A stretch of 64,000 nt of DNA. It comes from Colwellia hornerae (lineage in GTDB: Bacteria; Pseudomonadota; Gammaproteobacteria; Enterobacterales; Alteromonadaceae). Below the pieces are notes generated by a model. The model saw nothing but the letters and a program-made list of their open reading frames with translations. It searched no databases and was not told where the DNA came from. A program made the translations under genes and the position numbers. Shown one piece after another: positions 47,150 to 56,075 of this stretch. How positions within the stretch are numbered: position 1 is the first letter of the stretch; each line of letters opens with the position of its first letter. The stretch covers positions 100,437 through 164,436 of the forward strand of contig NZ_VOLR01000009.1 of assembly GCF_007954355.1 (NCBI RefSeq), given 5' to 3'.

Positions 47150-47950
47150 CTAGAAGCGAATTAAGGTTGCTTCGATATTACGTACCATACTTTTTAACTG
47201 TGGGGCGACTTCTGCACTCAAAAACTCTTTCGACAATCGAAAAGCAGGTCCGCCAGCATTAAAGACATATATTTGCCCTTGCGTTAGCTTTAAAGGCACG
47301 GCAATGGCATGCGTATCACGCTCCCAGTCACCCCAAGAATAACAGTAGCCATACTCTTTATAGCTTTGCACCGCTTCATCAATGCCGGCTTTAACGGCAT
47401 CAAACTTGTCACCCAATTTGTCTTTAAAATGGCGTAAAAAGAAATCACGCTCTTCTTCTGATAACGCCACTAAATAAGCTCGCCCTGCTGCTGTGGTTGC
47501 CATAGGGATTTTATCGCCAATATCTTTTTTAAAGGTAACAATATCTTTTGGCGCGCAATGGTCAACATAAATCATATCTAATCGGTCTCGGTCTGCGAGG
47601 CCTATTGAGGTACCGGTTTCAATGGATAGCTCTTTCATTAGCGGGTTCGCCACTTGACGTATCGCTAGATTAGAAACAAAGGCATAACCCAAAGCCAATA
47701 CTCCAGCCCCAAGCTGATATTTTTCTAAGCGCTTAGAGTAAGTTAGGTAACCTAATGTTGTTAACGTATAAGTTAAGCGAGATATACTTGATTTTGGCAA
47801 TCCGGTACGTTGCGCGATCTCCTGATTACCCAGAAATCCGTCTCCTGGGTTAAATGCCCGTAATATATCTAATCCACGGGCAAGGGCTTCGACAAACTTA
47901 CGATCGACTTCCCCATTTTCTTCTCTTGGCATACCGGTCAGCGTATTCAT
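47150..47950 (-). CDS. IclR-family transcriptional regulator
   Basis: A 266-residue regulator. The N-terminal winged helix NQEIAQRTGLPKSSISRLTY and the IclR ligand domain (GTSIGLADRDRLDMIYVDH, ATTAAGRAYL, YCYSWGDWERDTHAIAVPL) are clear. It lies on the same strand and downstream of the acyl-CoA degradation run, a common arrangement for a PcaR-like local repressor or activator. Control of that run is an inference. Confidence 0.93.
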   Translation of the reverse strand: MNTLTGMPREENGEVDRKFVEALARGLDILRAFNPGDGFLGNQEIAQRTGLPKSSISRLTYTLTTLGYLTYSKRLEKYQLGAGVLALGYAFVSNLAIRQVANPLMKELSIETGTSIGLADRDRLDMIYVDHCAPKDIVTFKKDIGDKIPMATTAAGRAYLVALSEEERDFFLRHFKDKLGDKFDAVKAGIDEAVQSYKEYGYCYSWGDWERDTHAIAVPLKLTQGQIYVFNAGGPAFRLSKEFLSAEVAPQLKSMVRNIEATLIRF

Positions 47951-48281
47951 GTTGAGCTACTCAATTATTTATCACACTAGGCGTACTGACTTGATATCGC
48001 TGCCAATACGTTTTCTGATTATGGCTATTATAATCTCATTATTTTCAATAAAAATAAAGATTATACAGAGCTTTAAGGATAAAACTTGCAGATTAACCGC
48101 AAGAAGTTAGGTCAATAACATAAAACTATTTTGTCATATAATTGCTAATGCATACGCATATTTTAGTAACAGGGCATAAATTACTGCCGGTGATTGTAAT
48201 TTTTAAGACGGCTTAAATTGCTCATTAATCGTTTATCATCGTCAAACTACCCCCTTCAAGAATGAGGGGGGATATCATGGC
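47951..48281. other. Spacer between etfA and the IclR gene
   Basis: No gene. It holds a long-spaced inverted repeat (TATAATCT at 48029-48036, AGATTATA at 48058-48065) near the IclR start and a GC-rich hairpin at 48250-48270 next to etfA. Confidence 0.5.
48250..48270 (-). terminator. Terminator-like hairpin after etfA
   Basis: CCCCCT and TGAGGGGG arms with one bulged T, 11 nt after the etfA stop. No U-tract. Confidence 0.5.
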
Positions 48282-49208
48282 TTACAAAGCCTTTTCTAAT
48301 TCAGGTAAAGCCTCAAACAGGTCAGCGACAATACCATAGTCTGCCACTTGGAAAATTGGCGCTTCTGGGTCTTTGTTGATCGCGACGATAACTTTCGAGT
48401 CTTTCATGCCAGCAAGATGTTGAATTGCACCCGATATACCCACGGCAATGTATAAGTCTGGCGCGACAATTTTACCGGTTTGCCCGACTTGCATGTCATT
48501 AGGCACGAAGCCAGCGTCGACCGCAGCGCGTGATGCGCCAATCGCCGCACCTAACTTATCAGCAATACCATATAATAACTTGAAGTTATCACCGTTTTGC
48601 ATACCACGGCCACCTGAAATAACAACCCGTGCTGCGCCTAAATCAGGACGCTCTGAAACCGTAATTTCATCACTGACATGACTTGAAATACCCGCATCGA
48701 AAACCTGTGCTAGGCTAATAATTTCTGCACATCCATCAGTTTCGACGGCATCAAAACCTGTTGAACGAACGGTGATCACTTTTTTAGCATCTAAACTTTT
48801 TACGGTTGCAATAGCATTACCGGCATAAATAGGACGCACAAACGTATCAGCACTTTCTATAGCAACAATATCTGAAATTTGAGCGACATCTAGTAATGCA
48901 GCAACGCGTGGCATAAAGTTTTTGCCTGTCGTCAATGCTGTGGCCATAACAACGTCATAATCGCCAGCGAGCTCAGTAACTAACAAACCAATATTTTCAG
49001 CAAGTTGATGTTGATATACGTTATTGTCAGCGACAATAACTTTACTGACACCATTAATTTTTGCGGCTTGCTCTGCAACCCCTTGGCACTGATAACCAGC
49101 AACTAATAACGTGATATCACCACCAATTTGTTGCGCTGCTGCAACTGTTTTTAGGGTATCAGCTTTTAATTCACTGTTATCGTGCTCTGCGTAAACTAAA
49201 ATGCTCAT
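48282..49208 (-). CDS. etfA: Electron transfer flavoprotein alpha subunit
   Basis: A 308-residue FAD-binding subunit that takes electrons from acyl-CoA dehydrogenases to the quinone pool via ETF-QO. The C-terminal FAD region is complete: [52 protein letters not shown] and [20 protein letters not shown]. It overlaps etfB by 4 nt. The only dehydrogenase in the window is GcdH, 8 kb away and on a different operon. Confidence 0.96.
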   Translation of the reverse strand: MSILVYAEHDNSELKADTLKTVAAAQQIGGDITLLVAGYQCQGVAEQAAKINGVSKVIVADNNVYQHQLAENIGLLVTELAGDYDVVMATALTTGKNFMPRVAALLDVAQISDIVAIESADTFVRPIYAGNAIATVKSLDAKKVITVRSTGFDAVETDGCAEIISLAQVFDAGISSHVSDEITVSERPDLGAARVVISGGRGMQNGDNFKLLYGIADKLGAAIGASRAAVDAGFVPNDMQVGQTGKIVAPDLYIAVGISGAIQHLAGMKDSKVIVAINKDPEAPIFQVADYGIVADLFEALPELEKAL

Positions 49209-49957
49209 GAGATCACCTTTGCTTCATTTCTTAACTTTTCAACTAATTCATCTACAGAATCAACAAGGATCCCGGCTTGACGTTCGCTCGGTGGTACAAC
49301 CTTTATTAACTGAGTACGCGGCGTTAAATCAACATCAAAATCACTCGCCGATCTTACAAGTAAGGGTTTACGTTTTGCTTTCATGATATTGGGCAAAGAG
49401 GCATAACGAGGTTCATTTAAACGTAAATCAGTAGTAACAATCGCTGGTAAAGTTAACGAAACGGTCTGTAAGCCGCTGTCTACCTCACGGGTTACCTTAA
49501 CAAAGTCGCCATCAACTTTAACTTCAGAGGCAAACGTGCCTTGGGAAAAACCTGTCAATGCGGCCAGCATTTGCCCGGTTTGATTATTATCGCTGTCGAT
49601 AGATTGTTTACCTAAGATGACCAATTGAGGCTGTTCTTCTGCAACAATTTTTTGTAATAACTTGGCAATATTTAACGCATCGACTTGTTGATCCGTATCA
49701 ATTTGTATCGCACGATCGGCGCCAAGGGCCAGTGCTGTACGCAATTGTTCTTGGCAGCTTTTATTACCGACTGAAATAACAATAACTTCGCTTGCTGTTC
49801 CTGCTTCTTTAAGACGTACGGCCTCCTCTACGGCAATTTCACAAAAGGGGTTGATCGCCATTTTAACATTAGCTAAATCAACATTTGAGTTATCAGATTT
49901 AACGCGAACTTTGACGTTATAGTCAATGACACGTTTTATTGGCACCAGTACTTTCAT
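49205..49957 (-). CDS. etfB: Electron transfer flavoprotein beta subunit
   Basis: A 250-residue AMP-binding subunit of [22 protein letters not shown] at the start, [19 protein letters not shown] and [17 protein letters not shown] are diagnostic. It starts 62 nt after the thioesterase gene and overlaps etfA by 4 nt. Confidence 0.96.
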   Translation of the reverse strand: MKVLVPIKRVIDYNVKVRVKSDNSNVDLANVKMAINPFCEIAVEEAVRLKEAGTASEVIVISVGNKSCQEQLRTALALGADRAIQIDTDQQVDALNIAKLLQKIVAEEQPQLVILGKQSIDSDNNQTGQMLAALTGFSQGTFASEVKVDGDFVKVTREVDSGLQTVSLTLPAIVTTDLRLNEPRYASLPNIMKAKRKPLLVRSASDFDVDLTPRTQLIKVVPPSERQAGILVDSVDELVEKLRNEAKVIS

Positions 49958-50019
49958 TAAATTTACTTCTCCTCGATGAGTTATCAGACAAAATTGTCGT
50001 TGTTGTCGCTTTAAATTTA

Positions 50020-50454
50020 TTAACCCGCGCGGGCTAATTCATTTGCTAACAGGGTTAACGCCCTGCTTGGCAAATTTATCTTACTTTGTCGTTCATGGCT
50101 AAATGAGACGATAATACTTTCACTTTTAGCCGCTATTTTTTGATGGTTTTCACTGTAGATAATTTGACTTAAGGTAAATCTGTCGTCACTTATTTTTTCA
50201 ACTTTTGTCGCTATGATAAGATTATCGGGATAAGTCACCGGGAACTTAAACTTACAATCAATATAAGCAACAACGAAGCCAAGCTTTTCCTGTCCAGCAA
50301 CGCCTCTAATTTCGCTATCGGTAAAAAAATGAACTCGACCTTCTTCACAATAGCGAAAATAATTAGTGTTATTAACATGTCCTAACATATCGATATCACC
50401 CCATCTAACAGGATGTTTTAGTTGATGAGGGTAATGATGTAATTGATCTTTCAA
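50020..50454 (-). CDS. Hot-dog acyl-CoA thioesterase (4HBT type)
   Basis: A 144-residue hot-dog protein with the 4-hydroxybenzoyl-CoA-thioesterase-like motif [20 protein letters not shown] (catalytic Asp region). Likely hydrolyses an acyl-CoA to recycle CoA. It lies 39 nt after the second thioesterase in the acyl-CoA run. Confidence 0.88.
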   Translation of the reverse strand: MKDQLHHYPHQLKHPVRWGDIDMLGHVNNTNYFRYCEEGRVHFFTDSEIRGVAGQEKLGFVVAYIDCKFKFPVTYPDNLIIATKVEKISDDRFTLSQIIYSENHQKIAAKSESIIVSFSHERQSKINLPSRALTLLANELARAG

Positions 50455-50493
50455 GGCTTGCTCCTGGTCTGTCGTTAACTTGTTAATGGCTTT

Positions 50494-50910
50494 TTATCGG
50501 GTAGCATCAGTAGACTCTTTTCTCCAGCGAAAAACGCCTTGCCCAGAAGCAATAAGGTTGTCAAAAGAGTCGAACACTTCAGCAGAGCCATAATAAATAT
50601 TTCGCCCCGACGCGGTCACTTTGCCAATCGCATAAAGCTTGTTGGACTGCGCTTGCCCTAAGTAATTTATGTTCAGAGATAAAGTTAATGCTTTTTTATA
50701 ATCAAGTGGGTCGTCACTATGGGCACCCGATAATGCCGTGGCGGCATCTAATAAGGCCGAAATAAAGCCACCGTGTGGGATCCCTGAACGATTGAGATGC
50801 TCTGGTTTAAGCAAAGCGCTAATTTTAATATGCTTTTCTCGCCATTCTTCCACCACAAAACCTAAATGGTTATTAAAGGCTGGCATGGGTTTATTTGCCC
50901 AAGGTTTCAT
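50494..50910 (-). CDS. PaaI-family thioesterase
   Basis: About 138 residues from the ATG at 50910, chosen for AAGGGG just upstream; a longer frame from 50973 would run inside the preceding hydratase. PaaI hot-dog motif IPHGGFISALLDAATALSG (about 47-65). It probably relieves dead-end CoA esters in the pathway. It starts 10 nt after the hydratase stop. Confidence 0.88.
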   Translation of the reverse strand: MKPWANKPMPAFNNHLGFVVEEWREKHIKISALLKPEHLNRSGIPHGGFISALLDAATALSGAHSDDPLDYKKALTLSLNINYLGQAQSNKLYAIGKVTASGRNIYYGSAEVFDSFDNLIASGQGVFRWRKESTDATR

Positions 50911-50920
50911 GTAAAACCCC

Positions 50921-51655
50921 TTATTTCTTTGTTCTTGCGACGATAGATTCGTCACTGTTAAGTAACGCAGCAAAAATCACTAACTCATTTTTTATAACAT
51001 CACCAACCAGTGTCTGCTGAGTAGCTTTGAGCATTTTTTTAGTGGTTCTCAGAGCATTCTGGGGTTTCAATGCTAAGGCCTTCGCTTTACTTAAAGCAAA
51101 GTCAAATACGTCCAATTTGGCTATTTGTTGATTAACTATGCCAAGACTGATTGCCGTTGCTGTATTAAAAGCATCACCGAGCATTAAAATTTCAGCCGCT
51201 TTGCGATGGCCCGCTAACTGAGGAATAAGCAAGCTTGACCCCCCTTCAGGACAAACCCCTAAATCAACAAAAGGCATTTTAAAATAAGTTTCAGAGGCAT
51301 AGACCAAATCAAAGTGCAGCAACATGGTGACCCCTATACCTATGGCAAAGCCAGATACAGCGCCAACAATGGGTTTAGGGTAATGATGTAATTCATCTAA
51401 CAAAATCGCTGCCGGTGATGGCTTATTAACGTCACGATTATTAAAATCGTTTAAATCATTACCCGCTGAAAAGGCTGCTTGAGTACCGTGTATCAGCACC
51501 ACATTAATGGTTTCGTCAGCAACACTCTCTTGCAATGCTTTAGCCATAGCAGCATACATTACACTGGTTAAGGCATTTTTTTTCGCTGGTCGATTAATCC
51601 CTATCTGTAAAACCCCATGCTCTTTATGAATTAAGATATCTTGTTGTTCATTCAT
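50921..51655 (-). CDS. Enoyl-CoA hydratase/isomerase-family protein
   Basis: A 244-residue crotonase-fold enzyme. GINRPAKKNALTSVMYAAMA, the oxyanion loop AFSAGNDLNDF and GFAIGIGVTMLLHFDLVYAS are typical; FVDLGVCPEGGSS carries the usual catalytic Glu position. The closest look is to isomerase-like (PaaG/ECI-type) members. It lies 27 nt after the NMO-like gene. Confidence 0.9.
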   Translation of the reverse strand: MNEQQDILIHKEHGVLQIGINRPAKKNALTSVMYAAMAKALQESVADETINVVLIHGTQAAFSAGNDLNDFNNRDVNKPSPAAILLDELHHYPKPIVGAVSGFAIGIGVTMLLHFDLVYASETYFKMPFVDLGVCPEGGSSLLIPQLAGHRKAAEILMLGDAFNTATAISLGIVNQQIAKLDVFDFALSKAKALALKPQNALRTTKKMLKATQQTLVGDVIKNELVIFAALLNSDESIVARTKK

Positions 51656-51682
51656 CTGAAAAGTCCCTCTTGTTCGTGCTAA

Positions 51683-52660
51683 TTACTGATGATTTAGACT
51701 GTTTAAACGCGATAGCGCCAAATCATATTCTGTTTTAAAGCGTGCAACGATTGTCTCGACCGTTGTAATTTCGGTAATACTGCCTAAACCTTGACCTGCA
51801 CCCCAAATGTCTTTCCAAGCTTTAGTTTTACTGCCCCCTGATGAGCCAAATTTCATTTTATTTTTATCACCTTCTTCTAATTCATCAGGATTTAAGCCAG
51901 CATTAATAATACTGGGTTTGAGATAATTGCCATGCACGCCGGTAAATAAAGAACTATAAATAATATCTTTTGCGCTATGCTCAACTAACATTTGTTTATA
52001 TTCTTGCTCTGCGTTGGCTTCTTTAGTAGCGATAAAAGCCGTACCAATATAAGCAAAATCAGCGCCTAAGGCTTGCGCTGACAAAATAGCAGCGCCATTA
52101 GCAATAGCGCCCGATAAGGCAATAGGACCATCAAAGAATTGTTTTATTTCACTCACTAAAGCAAAAGGGCTTAACGTACCTGCATGACCTCCTGCGCCAG
52201 CACACACTAAAACTAAACCATCAACACCCGCTTCTATGGCTTTTTCAGCATGGCGAATATTAATAATATCGTGAAAAATAATGCCGCCATAAGCCTGAAT
52301 ACGTTGCACTAAGCTAGGGTCTAACGCGCGTAAACTGGTAATAATCACCGGTACTTTATATTCAATACAGGTGTTTACATCAGCTTCTAAACGGTCGTTA
52401 CTCTTATGAACAATTAAGTTAACCGCATACGGGGCAACGATGGCATTAGGGTTAGCCAGCTGATACGCAGCTAATTCATTATTAATAGTGGTTAGCCACT
52501 CTGCCAATAAAGGTTGTGGCCGCGCGTTCAGTGCAGGAAAAGAGCCAACGATACCCGCTTTACATTCTGCTATAACCAGTTCTGGTCCTGAAATGATAAA
52601 CATTGGGGCGCTAATAACAGGTAAGGATAATTTATTTTCTAACGTTTTTGGAATTGACAT
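51683..52660 (-). CDS. Nitronate monooxygenase-like FMN protein
   Basis: A 325-residue FMN TIM-barrel of the nitronate monooxygenase/enoyl reductase II group: LPVISAPMFIISGPELVIAE, VLVCAGAGGHAGTLSPFALV (phosphate-binding loop with the conserved His) and GADFAYIGTAFIATKEA. Members within CoA-degradation clusters may act as ene-reductases or dehydrogenases rather than on nitronates. Its place between a multifunctional hydratase/dehydrogenase and a hydratase fits that idea, unproven. Confidence 0.88.
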   Translation of the reverse strand: MSIPKTLENKLSLPVISAPMFIISGPELVIAECKAGIVGSFPALNARPQPLLAEWLTTINNELAAYQLANPNAIVAPYAVNLIVHKSNDRLEADVNTCIEYKVPVIITSLRALDPSLVQRIQAYGGIIFHDIINIRHAEKAIEAGVDGLVLVCAGAGGHAGTLSPFALVSEIKQFFDGPIALSGAIANGAAILSAQALGADFAYIGTAFIATKEANAEQEYKQMLVEHSAKDIIYSSLFTGVHGNYLKPSIINAGLNPDELEEGDKNKMKFGSSGGSKTKAWKDIWGAGQGLGSITEITTVETIVARFKTEYDLALSRLNSLNHQ

Positions 52661-52696
52661 CTTGTTCCCCTAAAATAAAGCTGATGTAATTAGAAC

Positions 52697-52730
52697 AATG
52701 TGCTATGCCGGTAAACCGACATAGCACATT
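52697..52730 (-). terminator. Strong intra-operon hairpin between the multifunctional enzyme and the NMO-like gene
   Basis: 11-bp outer stem AATGTGCTATG/CATAGCACATT continuing past one mismatch into CGGT/ACCG. No U-tract. It may stop or process part of the transcript in the 81-bp gap. Confidence 0.5.
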
Positions 52731-52741
52731 TGATAACTGTC

Positions 52742-54838
52742 TTAACGATTAGTCCACTCGGTTAAGGTTTTTCCTTCTGCAACAAGTTGCTTTAACAGTG
52801 ATGCAGGTTGCCAAAATTCTTCACCGTAAGTTTCGCCAAATTGACAGATCGTTTGATATATTTTTTCTAAACCTAGGCTCTCAGCATAGAACATTGGACC
52901 GCCTCGAAAAGCAGGAAATCCGTAACCAAAGGCATAAACCACATCGATATCACTGGCACGTTGGGCAATACCTTCTTCGAGTATTTTAAAACCTTCGTTG
53001 ATCAAAGCAAAAGTTAAACGCGCTAATATCGTATCGTCATTAATCGCTTTGCGCTCAACTCCTCTTTGCTTGGCTTGTGCTTCAATCACTTCAAGAACTA
53101 TTGGGTCGGCTATGCGTTGTCGGGTTTGTGCATCGTATCGGTAATATCCTGCTCCAGTTTTTTGACCTAACCGGCCCATTTCATATAAAGCATCGGCAAT
53201 ACAATAGGTTCTAACATCGCCTTTTTCTACATCAGTTAAACCTTCTCGCGCTTTGTAGCCAATATCTATACCGGCTAAATCACCTACCGCTAAGGGCCCC
53301 ATTGCCATACCAAAGTTTTGCATTACGGTGTCTATTGCTTCGGGGGTTGAGCCTTCTAGCAAGCACAATTGTGCTTCACGGGCATATTGACGCAACATCC
53401 GATTGCCAATAAAACCATAACAAACACGAGATAATGCTGGAATTTTTTTAATCGTTTTAGCCATAACCATCGACGTAGCTAATACTTGCTCAGAGGTTTT
53501 GTCACCTCGAACTATCTCGAGTAACTTCATGACATTTGCTGGGCTAAAAAAATGTAGACCAATGACATCTTGGGGACGAGAAGTTGACTCAGCAATTAAA
53601 TTAACGTCTTGATAAGAGGTGTTACTGGCTAAAATAGCGCCGGGTTTACAGACACTATCAAGCTTGGCAAAGACTTGTTTTTTGATCGCTAGATTTTCAA
53701 AAACCGCTTCAATCACCAAATCCATATCAGCGAGATCGTTATAATCAGTTGTCCCTGTGATCAGTGCTTGGCGTTGAACAGCAAGTGCTGTGGTCAACTT
53801 GCCTTTTTTGACCGTCGTCGCGTAATTTTTAGCGATGATATCTTTACCGCGTTGCAATGCTTGGTCGTTAATTTCTAATAAAGTGACGGGGATACCGACA
53901 TTAACAAAATTCATTGCTATGCCGCCACCCATAGTACCGCCGCCAATAATACCGACACGTTTAATATCTTTAAGCGGGGTATCTTTGGCTAATCCTTTAA
54001 TTTTTGATGACAGGCGTTCGGCAAAAAACAAATGACGCAAAGCTGCTGACTGTGTTGATTGCATGCATTCAACAAAAAGACGCCGTTCTACTTTAAGACC
54101 TTCTTCAAAAGACTTACTTATCGATGCTTCAATACACTCAACAATACGTTGTGGGGCTTGTTGTTGACGAAAACGTTTACTCAAATGAGCTCGACACTCA
54201 GTAAAGAAGTCAGCTGAAATGCCGGTTTTATCTACGTCTATATCACTGACTTTTTTAAGTACCGCACCCTGAGCAATAACTTCTTTTGCAAAATCAAGTG
54301 CTCCACTGAGTAAATCACCTTCTAACATTTTATCAATTAAACCGATATTTAGCGCTTTAGTTGCCGAAATAGGCGTGCCTGTGGTGATTAAATCAACTGC
54401 CGCTTTGACACCGGCTAATCGAGGTACTCTTTGGGTGCCACCCGCGCCAGGTAATAGGCCTAATTTAACTTCAGGTAAACCTACCTTAGCGCTAGATAAG
54501 GCACAACGATAGTGACAAGCCAATGCTGTTTCTAAACCACCACCAAGTGCCGTACCATGAATTGCGGCAATAATAGGTTTTGTTGACGCTTCAATAATAT
54601 CAAGCAAGCCTGGTAATGAAGGCAACATCGGGGCTTTACCAAATTCTGAAATGTCTGCCCCCGCAATAAACGTACGGCCTTGACAAATTAACACTAAGGC
54701 TAAAGAAGCATCGTTTTGTGCTTGAGCTACAGCATCTTGAATACCAAGACGTAATGCATGAGAAAGCGCGTTAACTGGCGGGTTATTTAACCGTATAATA
54801 CCAATGTCGCCTTCTAGTTGATAACTAACAACTGACAT
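52742..54838 (-). CDS. Multifunctional enoyl-CoA hydratase/3-hydroxyacyl-CoA dehydrogenase
   Basis: A 698-residue two-part beta-oxidation enzyme. The N-terminal crotonase domain has GRTFIAGADISEF, AIHGTALGGGLETALACHYR and LGLLPGAGGTQRVPRLAG. The NAD domain from about 295 has RVGIIGGGTMGGGIAMNFV, and HLFFSP-like LHFFSPANVMKLLEIV carries the catalytic His. C-terminal dehydrogenase repeats end the protein. It is the short, MFE1-like FadB/FadJ type without thiolase. It follows the thiolase gene by 24 nt. Confidence 0.93.
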   Translation of the reverse strand: MSVVSYQLEGDIGIIRLNNPPVNALSHALRLGIQDAVAQAQNDASLALVLICQGRTFIAGADISEFGKAPMLPSLPGLLDIIEASTKPIIAAIHGTALGGGLETALACHYRCALSSAKVGLPEVKLGLLPGAGGTQRVPRLAGVKAAVDLITTGTPISATKALNIGLIDKMLEGDLLSGALDFAKEVIAQGAVLKKVSDIDVDKTGISADFFTECRAHLSKRFRQQQAPQRIVECIEASISKSFEEGLKVERRLFVECMQSTQSAALRHLFFAERLSSKIKGLAKDTPLKDIKRVGIIGGGTMGGGIAMNFVNVGIPVTLLEINDQALQRGKDIIAKNYATTVKKGKLTTALAVQRQALITGTTDYNDLADMDLVIEAVFENLAIKKQVFAKLDSVCKPGAILASNTSYQDVNLIAESTSRPQDVIGLHFFSPANVMKLLEIVRGDKTSEQVLATSMVMAKTIKKIPALSRVCYGFIGNRMLRQYAREAQLCLLEGSTPEAIDTVMQNFGMAMGPLAVGDLAGIDIGYKAREGLTDVEKGDVRTYCIADALYEMGRLGQKTGAGYYRYDAQTRQRIADPIVLEVIEAQAKQRGVERKAINDDTILARLTFALINEGFKILEEGIAQRASDIDVVYAFGYGFPAFRGGPMFYAESLGLEKIYQTICQFGETYGEEFWQPASLLKQLVAEGKTLTEWTNR

Positions 54839-54862
54839 AAATTCATTCCTTACTTTGAGAAA

Positions 54863-56062
54863 TTAAACGCGTTCAATAACGACAGCGATACCTTGGCCAA
54901 TACCAATACACATGGTTGCTAACGCATAACGTCCACCCGTTTTTTCTAATTGGCGTAATGCCGTCATCATAATACGCGTACCACTAGCGCCCAAAGGATG
55001 ACCTATGGCAATCGCACCACCATTTTGATTAACACGAGGGTCATCAAAAGCGATACCTAATTGCTTCATGCAACCGAGTGCTTGAACAGCAAAAGCTTCA
55101 TTAAATTCTAAAACATCCATATCCGCGAGCGTTAAACCTGCTCGCGCTAAGGCTTTTTGTGATGCTGGTACTGGTCCTAAACCCATAACACGTGGTGGTA
55201 CACCGGCAATAGCGCCCGCTATAATTCTGCCACGCGGTTTGATGCCGGCTTTTTCCCCAACTTCTTTGCTACCAATAATCATTGCTGATGCGCCATCGTT
55301 AATGCCTGAAGCATTACCTGCGGTAACGACGCCGTCAAATAATGGTCTTAATTTACCCAAAGCCTCGGCCGTTGATGATGGACGTGGATGTTCATCAGCT
55401 ACAACAGAAAGTGGCGGTAGCTTGCGGCCTTGTGACACTTCTATGGCGATAATTTCATCATCGAAATAGCCCGCTACTTTTGCCGCTTGATATTTAGCTT
55501 GAGAGCTGGCAGCAAATTCATCACAGTCTGTTCGACTAATCTCTAAATCACTGGCAATGTTATCAGCTGTTTCTGGCATAGAATGACCGCCATAGGCTTT
55601 AATAATCTCAGGATTAGTAAAACGAGCCCCCATAGTGGTGTCAAACATTTCTTGCTGACGAGCAAAGGCTGAGCTTGCTTTAGCCAAAACGAAAGGCGCA
55701 CGACTCATAGATTCAACACCACAAGCGACAAATAAATCACCTTCATTGGCTTTTACACAGCGAGCGGCATCTAACGCAGCTGATAAACTTGAACCGCATA
55801 AACGGTTAACGGTTAAACCACCCGTTTCAATTGGTAAACCCGCTAATAGCCCAGCAAAACGCGCAACATTACGGCTGTCTTCGCCTGCTTGATTGGTACT
55901 ACCAGCAATAACATCTTCATAAAGGCTTAAGTCAAAGTCGTTACGTTGTACTAAAGTTTTTATAAGGTGGGCAAGCATATCATCGGGTCGAACAGAGGAT
56001 AAAATTCCGCCATGACGTCCAAAGGCGGTTCTTGCCCCATCGTATATATACGCATCTTTCAT
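54863..56062 (-). CDS. Acetyl-CoA acyltransferase (thiolase)
   Basis: Degradative thiolase that releases acetyl-CoA from a 3-ketoacyl-CoA. The 399 residues carry nucleophilic Cys in VNRLCGSSLSAALDA (about 90), NGGAIAIGHPLGASGTR (about 348) and the acid/base Cys in ATMCIGIGQG (about 387). The N-terminus YIYDGARTAFGRHGG and overall look are PcaF/PaaJ-like. It lies 13 nt after the synthetase gene. Confidence 0.94.
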   Translation of the reverse strand: MKDAYIYDGARTAFGRHGGILSSVRPDDMLAHLIKTLVQRNDFDLSLYEDVIAGSTNQAGEDSRNVARFAGLLAGLPIETGGLTVNRLCGSSLSAALDAARCVKANEGDLFVACGVESMSRAPFVLAKASSAFARQQEMFDTTMGARFTNPEIIKAYGGHSMPETADNIASDLEISRTDCDEFAASSQAKYQAAKVAGYFDDEIIAIEVSQGRKLPPLSVVADEHPRPSSTAEALGKLRPLFDGVVTAGNASGINDGASAMIIGSKEVGEKAGIKPRGRIIAGAIAGVPPRVMGLGPVPASQKALARAGLTLADMDVLEFNEAFAVQALGCMKQLGIAFDDPRVNQNGGAIAIGHPLGASGTRIMMTALRQLEKTGGRYALATMCIGIGQGIAVVIERV

Positions 56063-56075
56063 AGTTTTTCCTAAT

